This document shows positions 1 to 8,830 of a stretch of DNA of 64,000 bases, piece by piece. The DNA is from Pedobacter sp. PAMC26386 (GTDB lineage: Bacteria; Bacteroidota; Bacteroidia; Sphingobacteriales; Sphingobacteriaceae). Position 1 is the stretch's first letter. Each line of letters starts with the position of its first letter. Location: NCBI GenBank assembly GCA_014302835.1, contig CP060294.1, positions 1,426,001-1,490,000 of the forward strand. The letters are read 5' to 3'. The position numbers were made by a program, and so were the translations under genes. The notes under the pieces are model-generated. The model saw only the letters and a program-made list of their open reading frames with translations, was not told where the DNA came from and made no database searches.

Positions 1-2
1 CT

Positions 3-800
3 GATATAACCAAAAGGAAATATGAGGATTATATGTGGAGCCAAGTATTAAAACCTATGGGCATGACTCAAAGTTTTTTTAATCAGCCTCCTCCTGAAAG
101 TAAAGAAAGGTTGTTAGCATCAGGATATTTATTTGATGGAAAAGAAATGGTTGAAGGAAATTATAATATTTATCCTGAGAAAGCGGCAGCTGGACTTTGG
201 AGTAATCCAACTGACCTGGGCAAATATGTTATTGAAACACAATTGTCTTTGAATGGAAAATCTAATAAAGTCCTTTCTCAAGAGATAACCAAATTAAGAC
301 TCACTCCTTACGTAGATGATGAAAGCGCTTTAGGGGTTTTTATAAAACAAAGAGGAGATGAAAAATACTTTACTCACAGCGGAGGAACTAAAGGATTTAT
401 TTGTGAGTATATCGGAAGTTTTGAAAATGGGAATGGGGTTGTTATAATGACCAATTCCGGAAATCCTGGCATCTCCGGAGAAATTTTTAATAGTGTCAGT
501 ATTGTTTATGATTGGAAAGGCTTTTATAAACCAACCATAAAAAAAACGATTTCATTACCAGATACAGTGATGCAAAAATACATAGGAGAATATATGTGGT
601 ATGGAAAACCTGTATCTATCGTAAAGGAACAAAATGAATTATGGTTAAATGCTCCTGTTAAAAGTAAATTGTTTTTTACTTCTGATCGTGATTTTTATTT
701 TAACGAAAAAGAGATGGACTATAAATTTACCTCAGATTTAAATGGTCTTATAAATGGATTTACTGATACTAATAATAGAAAAGTTGAAAAGATCAAATAA
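3..800 (+). CDS. Serine hydrolase (class C beta-lactamase family), 3' part only
   Basis: The gene runs off the left edge: the frame is open from base 3, before the first Met at 33. The visible part is the C-terminal half of a beta-lactamase/PBP-like serine hydrolase. It has the typical 'VLKPMGMTQSFF' segment before the catalytic-groove region and an HSGGTKGF stretch (about residue 115 from the Met at 33) that matches the KTG/HxG box of this family. About 80 extra C-terminal residues follow, as in serine hydrolases with a DUF3471-like tail. The SxxK and YxN motifs must lie outside the window. These are usually periplasmic peptidases or esterases; the substrate cannot be inferred. Family call firm, function not. 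Confidence 0.8.
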   Translation, partial: DITKRKYEDYMWSQVLKPMGMTQSFFNQPPPESKERLLASGYLFDGKEMVEGNYNIYPEKAAAGLWSNPTDLGKYVIETQLSLNGKSNKVLSQEITKLRLTPYVDDESALGVFIKQRGDEKYFTHSGGTKGFICEYIGSFENGNGVVIMTNSGNPGISGEIFNSVSIVYDWKGFYKPTIKKTISLPDTVMQKYIGEYMWYGKPVSIVKEQNELWLNAPVKSKLFFTSDRDFYFNEKEMDYKFTSDLNGLINGFTDTNNRKVEKIK

Positions 801-810
801 ATTTTTTTAA

Positions 811-855
811 TACAAAAGGCCTCTATGCAAATTGAGACTTTTGTGATCCTGCTGG
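811..855. other. Degenerate tRNA-Lys 3'-end/terminator remnant (possible old att site)
   Basis: An imperfect inverted repeat (814-823 with 834-842) is followed at once by GTGATCCTGCTGG (843-855). This 13-mer matches 12 of 13 bases of the tRNA-Lys 3' end in the window (30640-30652) and its copy at 13368. In all three places a terminator-like hairpin precedes the motif. I infer a decayed distal attachment site of the left island. The match is short, so chance is possible. Confidence 0.35.
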
Positions 856-944
856 TATAATAACGTAACCAGTACCTAATAGGTTGTTAAGATTAATAGT
901 TTTTTACATTCAATTTTGTTCCATCAATTTAAAATAGACAGACT

Positions 945-1043
945 ATGGCAACATTGGAATTTATTACGAAAGAGGATCTTGAAAAGTTCAAATTGGAGTT
1001 GTTTGCTGAACTTAGAAGTGATATCCTTGCATTCTGCTTATAG
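945..1043 (+). pseudogene. Truncated N-terminus of an HTH (excisionase-like) protein
   Basis: A 32-codon reading frame whose first 27 residues (ITKEDLEKFKLELFAELRSD) resemble the start of the intact HTH protein at 21512 (ITEDDLRQFKAELLNEIKD). Similarity stops near base 1020, where the opposite-strand SnoaL remnant begins, so the ORF appears to be cut at a deletion junction. The HTH itself is missing, so no function is expected. Such small proteins sit in mobilizable elements, which fits an old element end here. Confidence 0.5.
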
Positions 1044-1304
1044 GTCATATCCATTACAAGAGAAAAAAATTACCAGCTATAATCGGATTTGAAATTATAA
1101 TATTGTGTACTTGCTCCACAATATTTGATCATTCTATTGTTTTTGTTACTAACAGCCTCTTTTCCCTCTGTTAATTCCCTGCCAGACCCTTTATTTAGGT
1201 TCTTTGCTGATGATGTGATCATCATATAACTCCTCAATAGCATCTGCATTTTTACCTTCATGGCAAAGCTGGACTAATTTTATGGCAACTTCTTAAGTGT
1301 TCAT
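1020..1304 (-). pseudogene. SnoaL-like (NTF2-fold) protein, inactivated by a stop and frameshifts
   Basis: Read on the minus strand from the ATG at 1304-1302, codon 4 is TAA where related proteins have a codon such as CAA (M-N-T-stop-EVAIKLVQLCHEG). After the stop the frame is open through EELYDDHIISKEPK. It then jumps frame near 1192 (GSGRELTEGKEAV), again near 1120 (VEQVHNIIISNPIIAGNFF) and again near 1062 (SLVMDMTYKQNAR). The pieces in order rebuild most of a small Bacteroidetes SnoaL-like polyketide-cyclase-fold protein. The C-terminus is lost at the junction with the HTH remnant. This is a dead gene; the family call rests on the recovered order of segments. Confidence 0.65.
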
Positions 1305-1489
1305 ATAGAATATTGTTTAATTCAGAATGATCTAATTGAATTCCGCTCCAGTAAGGCAGGTATTTAAAATACTCCTATTTTATGAACCCGTATTTTAAAG
1401 AAGGGCGCAGGACTTACCTATTGTAAAGTTTCATGATAATTTATTACATTAGTTATGGACAAATTAATTAGTCTGTAAATCTAATTACA

Positions 1490-2245
1490 TTGAATAAAAA
1501 ACCGAATTATGGTATTGATGCGCCAAGGGTCATCAGGAACCTTCTGCTCATAGGCTTCGCCATCCTTATATTACCTTTGGTATTCCCTATTATTAAAATT
1601 GGTTCTGCATTAATTATTACAAGCTATTTTATGTGGTCAGGCGGTTACTTTATGTTATCGGGATTATTAATGCTTCTATATTCTCTTTACGGAAAATACT
1701 TTCACCGAAATCGCATGTTAAACCTGATCAGATGGTCTGGTCATGAGCAGGTTCTGGATGTAGGGACGGGAAAAGGACTGTTAATGATAGGAGCTGCCAA
1801 AAGACTGACCACAGGAAAGTCTATCGGCATCGATATTTGGAACGCTCAGGATCTTACAGGAAATGATGTGGAAGCAGTTCGCAAGAATGTCAGCATTGAA
1901 GGAGTAGAAGATAATACTGAGATAAAAACAGAGAATGTACTGCAAATGACTTTTGCTGACAATACTTTTGATGTTGTTATCAGCAATTTATGCTTGCACA
2001 ATATTTACAATCAAGAAGGCCGTAAAAAGGCTTGTGAAGAAATAGCCAGGGTGCTCAAGCAAGGAGGCATAGGTATTATTTCGGATTTCAGGCATGTAAA
2101 ACATTACAAAAAGTACTTCGGGCACCTTGGGCTACAAACAAAGTTGATATACTCTTCTTATTTCGCTTCATTTCCCCCACTCACCATCCTGAAAATAGAG
2201 AAACCTTTTAAAGATACGATACGAATAGATATTAATGAGCCCTGA
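1490..2245 (+). CDS. Membrane-anchored class I SAM-dependent methyltransferase, C-terminus altered by an IS
   Basis: 251 residues from a TTG start; no in-frame ATG is well placed upstream. Residues about 16-62 form two hydrophobic helices, then a UbiE-like methyltransferase domain: motif I VLDVGTGKG (about 84-92) binds SAM, and NTFDVVISNLCLHN (about 161-174) is motif IV. The two-helix anchor places the enzyme at the inner membrane, perhaps on a lipid or quinone-like substrate; that is inference. The last codons (N-E-P-stop) lie inside the left end of the adjacent IS3 element, so the native C-terminus has been replaced. The core fold seems complete. Confidence 0.75.
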   Translation: MNKKPNYGIDAPRVIRNLLLIGFAILILPLVFPIIKIGSALIITSYFMWSGGYFMLSGLLMLLYSLYGKYFHRNRMLNLIRWSGHEQVLDVGTGKGLLMIGAAKRLTTGKSIGIDIWNAQDLTGNDVEAVRKNVSIEGVEDNTEIKTENVLQMTFADNTFDVVISNLCLHNIYNQEGRKKACEEIARVLKQGGIGIISDFRHVKHYKKYFGHLGLQTKLIYSSYFASFPPLTILKIEKPFKDTIRIDINEP

Positions 2246-2321
2246 CGTCCCCCCGAAAAACTTGGCCATTCTAAAGTAGAAAAATCGGGCAATTATTGAT
2301 AACTTAAAACAAATAATTGCG

Positions 2322-2588
2322 ATGAAAAAAAGCAAATTTACTGAGGCACAGATCGTATTTGCGATCAAACAATCTGAAACTGGTGTCGCTGTTTCAGAGG
2401 TTTGTAGAAAAATGGGGGTTAGTGAAGCTACTTTCTACAATTGGAAGAAGAAGTATGGTGGCTTAGGGGTGACAGAACTTCGAAAGTTACGACAATTGGA
2501 GGAAGAAAACTCTCAATTAAAAAAGCTGGTTGCTGACCTAAGTTTAGATAAACATATGCTACAGGAGGTGCTGAAAAAAAAGCTCTAA
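2322..2588 (+). CDS. IS3-family transposase OrfA
   Basis: 88 residues. Residues 3-50 form the HTH_Tnp_1 domain (FTEAQIVFAIKQ ... VSEVCRKMGVSEATFYNWKKKYGG) that binds the terminal repeats. Residues 55-85 form a leucine-rich helix for multimerisation. It ends in VLKKKL over an A8-G run (2574-2582). This is a typical -1 slippery site in this family, used to make the OrfAB transposase with the downstream frame. OrfA itself looks intact. Confidence 0.9.
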   Translation: MKKSKFTEAQIVFAIKQSETGVAVSEVCRKMGVSEATFYNWKKKYGGLGVTELRKLRQLEEENSQLKKLVADLSLDKHMLQEVLKKKL

Positions 2589-2599
2589 GGCCAGCTCAG

Positions 2600-3439
2600 T
2601 TGAGAGAGCTGGCCAAGACCTTAATTCAGGACTTTCGCATATCACAAAGACGCGCATGCCGGGTAATCGTCCAAAAAAGAACTACTTTTTTATATCAGGC
2701 AAAACCTAGGGACAACCGAATGTTGACATTGAGGATCAAGGAAATTGCAGAGGTTAGGTTGCGATATGGGATGTGGCGCGTCTTGACTTTGCTGAGAAGA
2801 GAAGGCTAGAAAGTTAACCACAAAAGAGTTCACAGATTATACAAACTTGAGAATCTTAACCTTAGAAGTAAACGACCAAGGCGTAACCGAGCCGGTTCAC
2901 ATCGGCTGGATCGTGAGCCGGCCACCAGTTTACATGAATGCTGGAGTATGGATTTTGTGGCTGATCAGCTCTTCGATGGCAAAAAATTCCGCACATTAAA
3001 TATAGTCGATAATTACAGTAGAAAGTGTATGGATATTTATGCCGATCAGGGAATAAAAGGTGATCAGGTAGTCGAAGTTTTAGAATCTATTCGGATTAAA
3101 AAAGGCATTGTCCCAAAGAAAATAAGAGTAGATAATGGTAGTGAGTTTATTTCAAAAGCATTAGATAAATGGGCATACGACCAGCACGTCATTCTGGACT
3201 TTTCCAGACCAGGAAAACCCACAGATAATGCGTATATTGAGTCTTTCAATGGAAGCTTTCGAGATGAATGCTTAAACACTAATTGGTTCCTCTCGATAGC
3301 AGATGCTAAGGAGAAAATTGCGCTATGGCGTGAAGAATATAATTCATTCAGACCACATAGTTCCTTGGATGGTTTAACGCCGAATGAGTTCATTGAAACC
3401 TTAAATTTAACGCCCGATTCTCTAGTTTTAACTGGCTAG
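2600..3439 (+). pseudogene. IS3-family transposase OrfB with an internal amber stop
   Basis: The OrfB frame is open from the slippery run at 2576 to 3439 except for one TAG at 2807-2809. There the protein reads [17 protein letters not shown]. Relatives have Trp here (GW-VNHKRV), so a single TGG-to-TAG change explains it. After the stop come an intact rve integrase domain with DDE residues ([10 protein letters not shown] about 2948, VDNGSEF about 3130, and the E of [11 protein letters not shown]) and the C-terminal [12 protein letters not shown]. Unless the amber codon is suppressed, no full transposase is made. Confidence 0.88.
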
Positions 3440-3700
3440 TTTTTGGGGAGGGGCTCAGGGCTCAGATTTATATGAAGCCATATAATTTGAAGATATAAAA
3501 TAAATATACGGAGAACGGTAAGAAAAGTTAGAATTTAAAATAGGGCTTTAAAATATCTTCAAAATTGTATGGATAAATTGTTTTTTTGTGGCAAACATGG
3601 CCCTGTTCCTAAATACTTCTCCTGAAATTGATTCATAGATCATTTTGATAAGAAACCTTTAATTGCATCATTAAACATAAAATGCTATTTTTATGAGTCT

Positions 3701-5089
3701 ATGAGTTATCCCTTTTTAAGAGTTTTTACCAGTAAACTGAGAATCCACTTAAAACGATCTTTTGATCGAATCAAAAGCGAGAAACTTAAAAATAATATGT
3801 TGCAAGCAATTCCATTTTGGATTGCATCGATACTTACCGGACTAATCGCCGTAATTTATACCAAATTGTTTCTGCTGGCCGAATCATTGACCAATTATAT
3901 TTTTCATCAATCGGCTTGGCTGTTGTTTTTGTTGATGCCTGTGTGCTTTATTATGGCATGGTGGCTTGTAAACCGTTTTGCCCCTAATTCCAGAGGTAGT
4001 GGTATTCCTCAGGTTATGGCAGCAATATCAATTTCAAGTCCGGTAACAGAAAATAAGGTCAATAAATTATTGAGTTTAAGAATTGCATTGATAAAAATAG
4101 CTTCCAGTTTAGTTATAGCTATAGGTGGGGGTGCTATAGGACGAGAAGGTCCAACTATTCAAATTGCTGCCTCTATTTTTAGAAAAATTAATCAGATATT
4201 ACCTGAATGGTGGCCGAAGGTTGCTAAAAGTAACATGATTATTACTGGTGCAGCAGCTGGCTTGGCAGCTGCTTTTAATACACCCTTAGGCGGGATCGTA
4301 TTTGCAATAGAGGAATTAACTAAAACTCATTTCAGTTATTTTAAAACGGCAATTTTTTCTTCTGTGATTATTGCAGGCTTAACTGCTCAGGGAATTCTTG
4401 GGCCTTACCTCTATCTTGGATATCCTAAGATAGGAGGGCTGTCGGGATTTATTTTTTTGGCAGTTTTGTTGGTGGCAGTGATCTCTGGTTTATTAGGTAG
4501 TGGTATGTCTAAAATTATCCTTTTGATTCTAAGATGGAAGGCAAAACTTAAATTTGAAAGCTTGCGTATCCTATATGTTGGAGGCTGTGCGGTTATACTT
4601 GCAGCAATTGCTGTTTTTTTGGACTATGGAGTTTTGGGCTCAGGAAAAGATCTCATGGGAAAAGTGCTCTTTAGTCCTGATAAATATTCTGTTTGGTACT
4701 CTCCATTGCTTAGAATTATAGGCCCGGTATTTTCCTTTACCACTGGAGCAGCAGGTGGGATATTTGCACCAGCACTCTCTGCCGGAGCAGCTACGGGTTC
4801 AGTGGTGTCGGGATGGTTCGAACTTTCGGAAACCAATACGAATCTACTAATCCTTTCTGGTATGGTTGGTTTTTTAACTGGGGTTACACGCTCGCCATTT
4901 ACTTCGGCAATTTTGGTTCTGGAGATGACCAACCGCAATAGCGTTATCTTTCATCTAATTTTAGCTGGTATGGTGGCTAGTCTTGTTTCTGTTTTGATTG
5001 ACAAACACTCTTTGTATGATCACCTGAAAGTGCAATACATGAAGGAACTAGAAGAGGCTGAGAGGAAAGAAGCTTTAAAGTTGATGTAA
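3701..5089 (+). CDS. CLC-family chloride channel or H+/Cl- exchanger
   Basis: 462 residues with 10-12 hydrophobic helices. All three CLC selectivity-filter motifs are visible: GSGIP (residues 99-103), GREGP with the gating glutamate (147-151) and GGIFAP (about 353-358). The protein ends after the membrane domain with a short charged tail and no CBS pair. It moves Cl- across the inner membrane, often coupled to protons, in acid or osmotic adaptation. An ATG at 3694 is blocked by a stop, so 3701 is the start. It stands alone, about 240 bp after the IS. Channel versus exchanger cannot be settled here. Confidence 0.9.
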   Translation: MSYPFLRVFTSKLRIHLKRSFDRIKSEKLKNNMLQAIPFWIASILTGLIAVIYTKLFLLAESLTNYIFHQSAWLLFLLMPVCFIMAWWLVNRFAPNSRGSGIPQVMAAISISSPVTENKVNKLLSLRIALIKIASSLVIAIGGGAIGREGPTIQIAASIFRKINQILPEWWPKVAKSNMIITGAAAGLAAAFNTPLGGIVFAIEELTKTHFSYFKTAIFSSVIIAGLTAQGILGPYLYLGYPKIGGLSGFIFLAVLLVAVISGLLGSGMSKIILLILRWKAKLKFESLRILYVGGCAVILAAIAVFLDYGVLGSGKDLMGKVLFSPDKYSVWYSPLLRIIGPVFSFTTGAAGGIFAPALSAGAATGSVVSGWFELSETNTNLLILSGMVGFLTGVTRSPFTSAILVLEMTNRNSVIFHLILAGMVASLVSVLIDKHSLYDHLKVQYMKELEEAERKEALKLM

Positions 5090-5184
5090 ACCAGAGACAA
5101 CATTGATGGTTAATACCTTACACTACTCGAGTTTTTTAATTTAATATTAATTCACGCTAGGAATGTTGATTTGGTAACAACTTT

Positions 5185-5547
5185 TCATTCTTTTAGCAAT
5201 CCATTCACGGTTTTGAGCAAATTGTCCAGATCAAATGGTTTGCTGAGATATGCTTCTGCGGTACAATTTTCAGCCAACTCATCAGTAGTTTTATGCGCTG
5301 AAAGTATCAATATAGGAATTTTTGCCCATCTAGGATCTGCTTTTACATCATTACATAACTCCAAGCCATTTCCATCTGGAAGATTAAAATCAAAAATGAA
5401 GAAATCAGGTGATGTTTCTTCAATTGTTATTTGTAAAGATTTAACAGTATAAAATATATTTACTTTCATTTCTTCTTCTTCAAGAAAGTATTGAATAATA
5501 TATGCAATATCTGGATCGTCTTCTACTAAGTACACGCATTTCTCCAT
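5185..5547 (-). CDS. Single-domain response regulator (CheY-like receiver)
   Basis: 120 residues forming only a receiver domain: acidic pair EDD at 9-11, phospho-acceptor Asp in IFDFNLPDGNGLEL (about residue 53), Ser/Thr switch in LILSAHKT, and the conserved Lys in YLSKPFD (about 102). There is no output domain, so it must act by protein contact or as part of a phosphorelay. No histidine kinase is next to it; the nearest is the PAS kinase at 43181. The convergent CLC gene ends about 95 bp away. Confidence 0.88.
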   Translation of the reverse strand: MEKCVYLVEDDPDIAYIIQYFLEEEEMKVNIFYTVKSLQITIEETSPDFFIFDFNLPDGNGLELCNDVKADPRWAKIPILILSAHKTTDELAENCTAEAYLSKPFDLDNLLKTVNGLLKE

Positions 5548-5638
5548 CTCTCCAATTTAATTTACTGAAAATTCAAAAACAAAATTTATTTGGGCAATAG
5601 ACAGATAGCCAAATTGTTGTCGGTTGGGTATGTTTGAT

Positions 5639-5949
5639 TTAAGTTGTAATTTTTTTAAATCGCTGATTGCAGGATTTGCGAATTTCCTCGCATTCCTGAC
5701 AATATTTACGATGTTGCTTTTCAAATTCATTTCCGCAGGAATCGTATATTTAGGTACGGATAAAGCATAGATCATATTTATTAGTTGAGAAGATGTACAG
5801 CAAATTGTAGCACATTGCATATCAAGTTCGGTACTCCTGTCCATCATTTTAATATCTGTTTCTTGTGTGTAGGAAACGGCATAGTGATTACATACCACTC
5901 CGCATTTTAAACAGGTAGCAATACAAGATTTCCATTCGTGATATCCCAT
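5639..5949 (-). pseudogene. Four-helix-bundle copper-binding (Csp/DUF326-like) protein, frameshifted
   Basis: From the ATG at 5949, the first about 58 residues match Csp-type four-helix copper-storage proteins: Cys-rich helices CIATCLKCGVVCNHY and LDMQCATICCTSSQL. The frame then drifts into unrelated sequence. In another frame, from about 5740 to the stop at 5639, the expected second half appears (DSCGNEFEKQHRKYCQECEE). A short deletion near 5745-5765 would explain the break. In Csp proteins the Cys residues line the helix bundle and bind many Cu(I) ions; here half of them are out of frame, so the gene is most likely dead. Confidence 0.65.
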
Positions 5950-6142
5950 AGTTATTGGTTTTATATAGATTATGATCAACAATAGATCTTTCAATTAGTT
6001 TAGATTATTAATAATTTATAATTATACTGGATTGATTTTTAAGATTGGCCAATTTGAGATCATTTCGATCAATAGAAAAATCTCACGTTGGTACTAGAAA
6101 GAAAAGTTCTTTGAAGTACTCTGATGAAGGTGGTTAGCCAGT

Positions 6143-6171
6143 GTTTTTAATCTTTGTATTCGCTATATTTG
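6143..6171 (+). promoter_or_regulatory. Candidate Bacteroidetes promoter for the DUF389 operon
   Basis: TATATTTG (6164-6171) fits the Bacteroidetes -7 box TAnnTTTG exactly. A T-rich GTTTTT stretch lies about 20 bp upstream at the -33 position but is not a clean TTTG. Predicted start near 6178, about 40 nt before the TTG at 6218. Confidence 0.4.
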
Positions 6172-6217
6172 GTATTATGGACTATCTTTTGCTATAATGC
6201 TATAAAAAACAATTAAA

Positions 6218-7564
6218 TTGACAGAGCCTCAACACAAAAAATCGGCAAGAATATTTAGAATTATTAAATTTTCTATAGCAAGGCGTTTTGATCTGCATTT
6301 AGATAAAGCTGATGAAGATGATGTCGCTAAATCCATCAAAAAGAATTCGGATTTTGTAGGGGCGAATCTGTGGACTTTAATCTTCGCTATTCTGATTGCC
6401 TCTATAGGTTTGAATGTAAATTCAACCGCGGTAATTATTGGAGCAATGCTTATTTCACCATTGATGGGCCCGATTATGGGTATTGGACTCGGAGTAGGTA
6501 CAAATGATTTTGAGTTAGTCAAAAAAGGGCTTCGTAATTTATTAATCGCAACCCTGATTAGTATAGTTGTTTCTACTTTTTATTTTTGGATAACCCCACT
6601 ACATGATGCCCAGAGTGAGTTGTTGGCACGAACTACACCCTCTATTTGGGATGTATTTATAGCGTTTTTTGGCGGGCTTGCTGGGATAGTTGCCGGAACG
6701 CGAAAGGAGAAAAGCAATGTTATTCCAGGAGTAGCTATTGCTACGGCTTTAATGCCGCCCCTTTGTACCGCAGGTTTTGGTCTTGCCAACGGTAATCTCT
6801 ACTATTTTCTGGGTGCTATTTATCTATATTTTATTAATAGTATATTCATCTGTATCAGTACCTATTTAATTGTGCGTTTTTTGAAATTTGGTAAGAAACA
6901 TTTTGATGATAGTGAGGCTGAAAAGAAGGTTAGCCGCTACATTATGATTATCGTTATAATAGCTGTATTACCTAGTGTTTACCTTGCCTATGGTATTGTT
7001 GACAAGAGCATTTTTGAGAATAGTGCTAAAAAATTTGTAAATGAACAATTCCAATTCATAAATACTCAGGTGGTCAGTAAAACCTTAAAATATAGCTCAA
7101 AAGGAAATGAAATAGATTTGTTGCTAATTGGTTATGAACTTCCAAAATCAAAGATAGATTCTATTCGGGGCAATCTGTTAAATTACAAATTGAAAAATAC
7201 TAAACTCAATATACGCCAGGGATTGAATGCAAAACAGGAAATTGATTTTTCGCAAATAAAAGCCAGTATACTAGAGGATGTTTTTAAAAAGGACTCTACG
7301 GCTGGGGTTGCCAATCCACAAGTCTCTTTGTCTGAAAGGCCATTGCCTGACATCCGTTCGGAACTAAGGGTGTTATACCCTGAAATGAAAGAGTATACTG
7401 CGGCTAATGTTGTGGTAGAGCGGTTGGATAAACCTATTAAGGATACAATCACTATGGTTGTTGCAGGATTCTCTAAGCCAATGAAAGGTGCCGACCGCCT
7501 TAAACTCAGTCGGTGGCTAAAAACAAGACTAAATGTAGATTCATTAAGATTATTGATCCCCTAA
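6218..7564 (+). CDS. DUF389 family membrane protein
   Basis: 448 residues from a TTG start. The first about 50 residues are soluble, then six or more hydrophobic helices with the family's conserved core (ALLIAS-like IFAILIASIGLN, GAMLISPLMGPIMGIGLG at about 76-93, ATALMPPLCTAGFGLA at about 173-188). After about residue 265 comes a soluble domain. DUF389 proteins are uncharacterised membrane proteins often found near ion transporters. It starts a tight run: 3 bp to the antiporter gene, then 12 bp to MscS. I infer a shared role in ion or osmotic stress; the substrate is unknown. Confidence 0.85.
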   Translation: MTEPQHKKSARIFRIIKFSIARRFDLHLDKADEDDVAKSIKKNSDFVGANLWTLIFAILIASIGLNVNSTAVIIGAMLISPLMGPIMGIGLGVGTNDFELVKKGLRNLLIATLISIVVSTFYFWITPLHDAQSELLARTTPSIWDVFIAFFGGLAGIVAGTRKEKSNVIPGVAIATALMPPLCTAGFGLANGNLYYFLGAIYLYFINSIFICISTYLIVRFLKFGKKHFDDSEAEKKVSRYIMIIVIIAVLPSVYLAYGIVDKSIFENSAKKFVNEQFQFINTQVVSKTLKYSSKGNEIDLLLIGYELPKSKIDSIRGNLLNYKLKNTKLNIRQGLNAKQEIDFSQIKASILEDVFKKDSTAGVANPQVSLSERPLPDIRSELRVLYPEMKEYTAANVVVERLDKPIKDTITMVVAGFSKPMKGADRLKLSRWLKTRLNVDSLRLLIP

Positions 7565-7567
7565 GGC

Positions 7568-8818
7568 ATGAATATTAACGAAATCCTAACTATTACCATA
7601 GTACTGGCTGCTATATTTTCTTATTTTAACCATCGCTTTATCAAATGGCCACCTACGATTGGTATCATGGTAATCACACTGGTGTTGTCAATTCTTTTGG
7701 CTGCGTTTGGAAATAGACATTCTATGTTGTCTGAGAAAGCTGTACAGCTGGTTACCTCTATTGATTTTCAGGATGTGCTGATGAATTTTATGTTGAGTTT
7801 TTTATTATTTGCTGGGGCGATTCATATTGATGCAGGTAAGTTGAGAAATGAACGCTGGCCGATTATTATACTGGCTACAGTAGGTATATTAATTTCCACT
7901 TTTTTAATAGGTGCAATGATGTGGTGGCTGTTCCAGCTTTTTCATCAGCAAATACCATTTATTTACTGTTTACTGTTTGGGGCATTAATTTCTCCAACTG
8001 ATCCAATAGCCGTTTTAGGTATACTTAAGAAAGCGAAGATTCCAGAGTCACTTGAATTAAAGATTTCTGGAGAATCACTATTTAATGATGGGGTTGCCGT
8101 AGTGATATTTATTAGTATTATTGAGGTTGCCCGTTCTGGAAATTTTTCTGCAGCTGCGATGGGGGAGCTGTTTCTGCGGGAGGCAATTGGTGGGCTTGTA
8201 TTTGGTGCTTTACTTGGATATATTGGCTTCTGGGCATTACGTTCCATTGATGATTATAAGGTAGAGGTTATGATTACTCTTGCAATTGTAATGGGAGGAT
8301 ATTATTTGGCAGGTCACCTACATGTTTCAGGGCCCCTTGCTATGGTGGTCGCTGGGATCATCACAGGTAATAAATCAAAACAGGAGGGAATGTCCAGTCT
8401 GACAAGGGATTATCTTGGTAAATTCTGGGAACTTATTGATGAGATCTTGAATGTCGTGTTGTTTTTGTTGATAGGACTGGAAATGTTGATCATTAAGGTA
8501 GATACTATCGTGTTTTTTATAGGTTGTGCTGCAATTATAATCGCGTTGCTGGCCAGGTGGCTATCTGTACTTTTTCCTGTCTTTTTACTGAGAAAACGTA
8601 TTCGATTTGAAAAGCATGCAATCGCCATTTTAACCTGGGGTGGATTGAGAGGAGGGATTTCAGTGGCTTTGGCTTTGTCACTTTCTCCAGAAATGCATCG
8701 GGACGAATTTGTTTTCATTACTTATATTATTGTTGTTTTTTCTATTCTGGTTCAAGGCTTGACTATTGGTAGAGTGGCCAAAAGATTACTCAGACCAGTT
8801 GAACTTCTTAAAAATTAA
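7568..8818 (+). CDS. Na+(K+)/H+ antiporter, CPA1/NhaP type
   Basis: 416 residues with about 12 membrane helices. GESLFNDGVAVV (about 160-171) holds the Asn-Asp ion-binding pair of CPA1 antiporters, and TWGGLRGGISVALALSL (about 356-372) is the conserved Arg-Gly helix. It exchanges Na+ or K+ for H+ at the inner membrane for pH and salt homeostasis. There is no long cytosolic C-terminal regulatory tail. Translation is probably coupled to DUF389 (3-bp gap). A dead nhaA remnant lies in the same island at 11516, so this gene may be the working antiporter. Confidence 0.9.
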   Translation: MNINEILTITIVLAAIFSYFNHRFIKWPPTIGIMVITLVLSILLAAFGNRHSMLSEKAVQLVTSIDFQDVLMNFMLSFLLFAGAIHIDAGKLRNERWPIIILATVGILISTFLIGAMMWWLFQLFHQQIPFIYCLLFGALISPTDPIAVLGILKKAKIPESLELKISGESLFNDGVAVVIFISIIEVARSGNFSAAAMGELFLREAIGGLVFGALLGYIGFWALRSIDDYKVEVMITLAIVMGGYYLAGHLHVSGPLAMVVAGIITGNKSKQEGMSSLTRDYLGKFWELIDEILNVVLFLLIGLEMLIIKVDTIVFFIGCAAIIIALLARWLSVLFPVFLLRKRIRFEKHAIAILTWGGLRGGISVALALSLSPEMHRDEFVFITYIIVVFSILVQGLTIGRVAKRLLRPVELLKN

Positions 8819-8830
8819 AAAGATATTCCT

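Larger units (their letters stand above)
2236..3464 (+). mobile_element. IS3-family insertion sequence, about 1.23 kb, probably inactive
   Basis: Imperfect terminal inverted repeats bound the element: left TGAGCCCTGACGTCCCCCC (2236-) and right, on the complement, TGAGCCCTGAGCCCCTCCCC (to 3464). Between them are an orfA with an HTH and leucine-zipper-like helix and an orfB with a DDE integrase core, overlapping through an A-rich slippery run. I could not see a clear target duplication (left flank ATTAA, right flank GATTT). orfB carries an internal stop. Insertion clipped the 3' end of the methyltransferase at 1490. Confidence 0.85.

Noticed and set aside
1070..1261. 63-codon minus-strand protein
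   Set aside because: It is the middle segment of a frameshifted SnoaL-like pseudogene, not an independent gene.
3465..3700. A target-site duplication or a small gene right of the IS
   Set aside because: Flanks do not match and no convincing reading frame is present.
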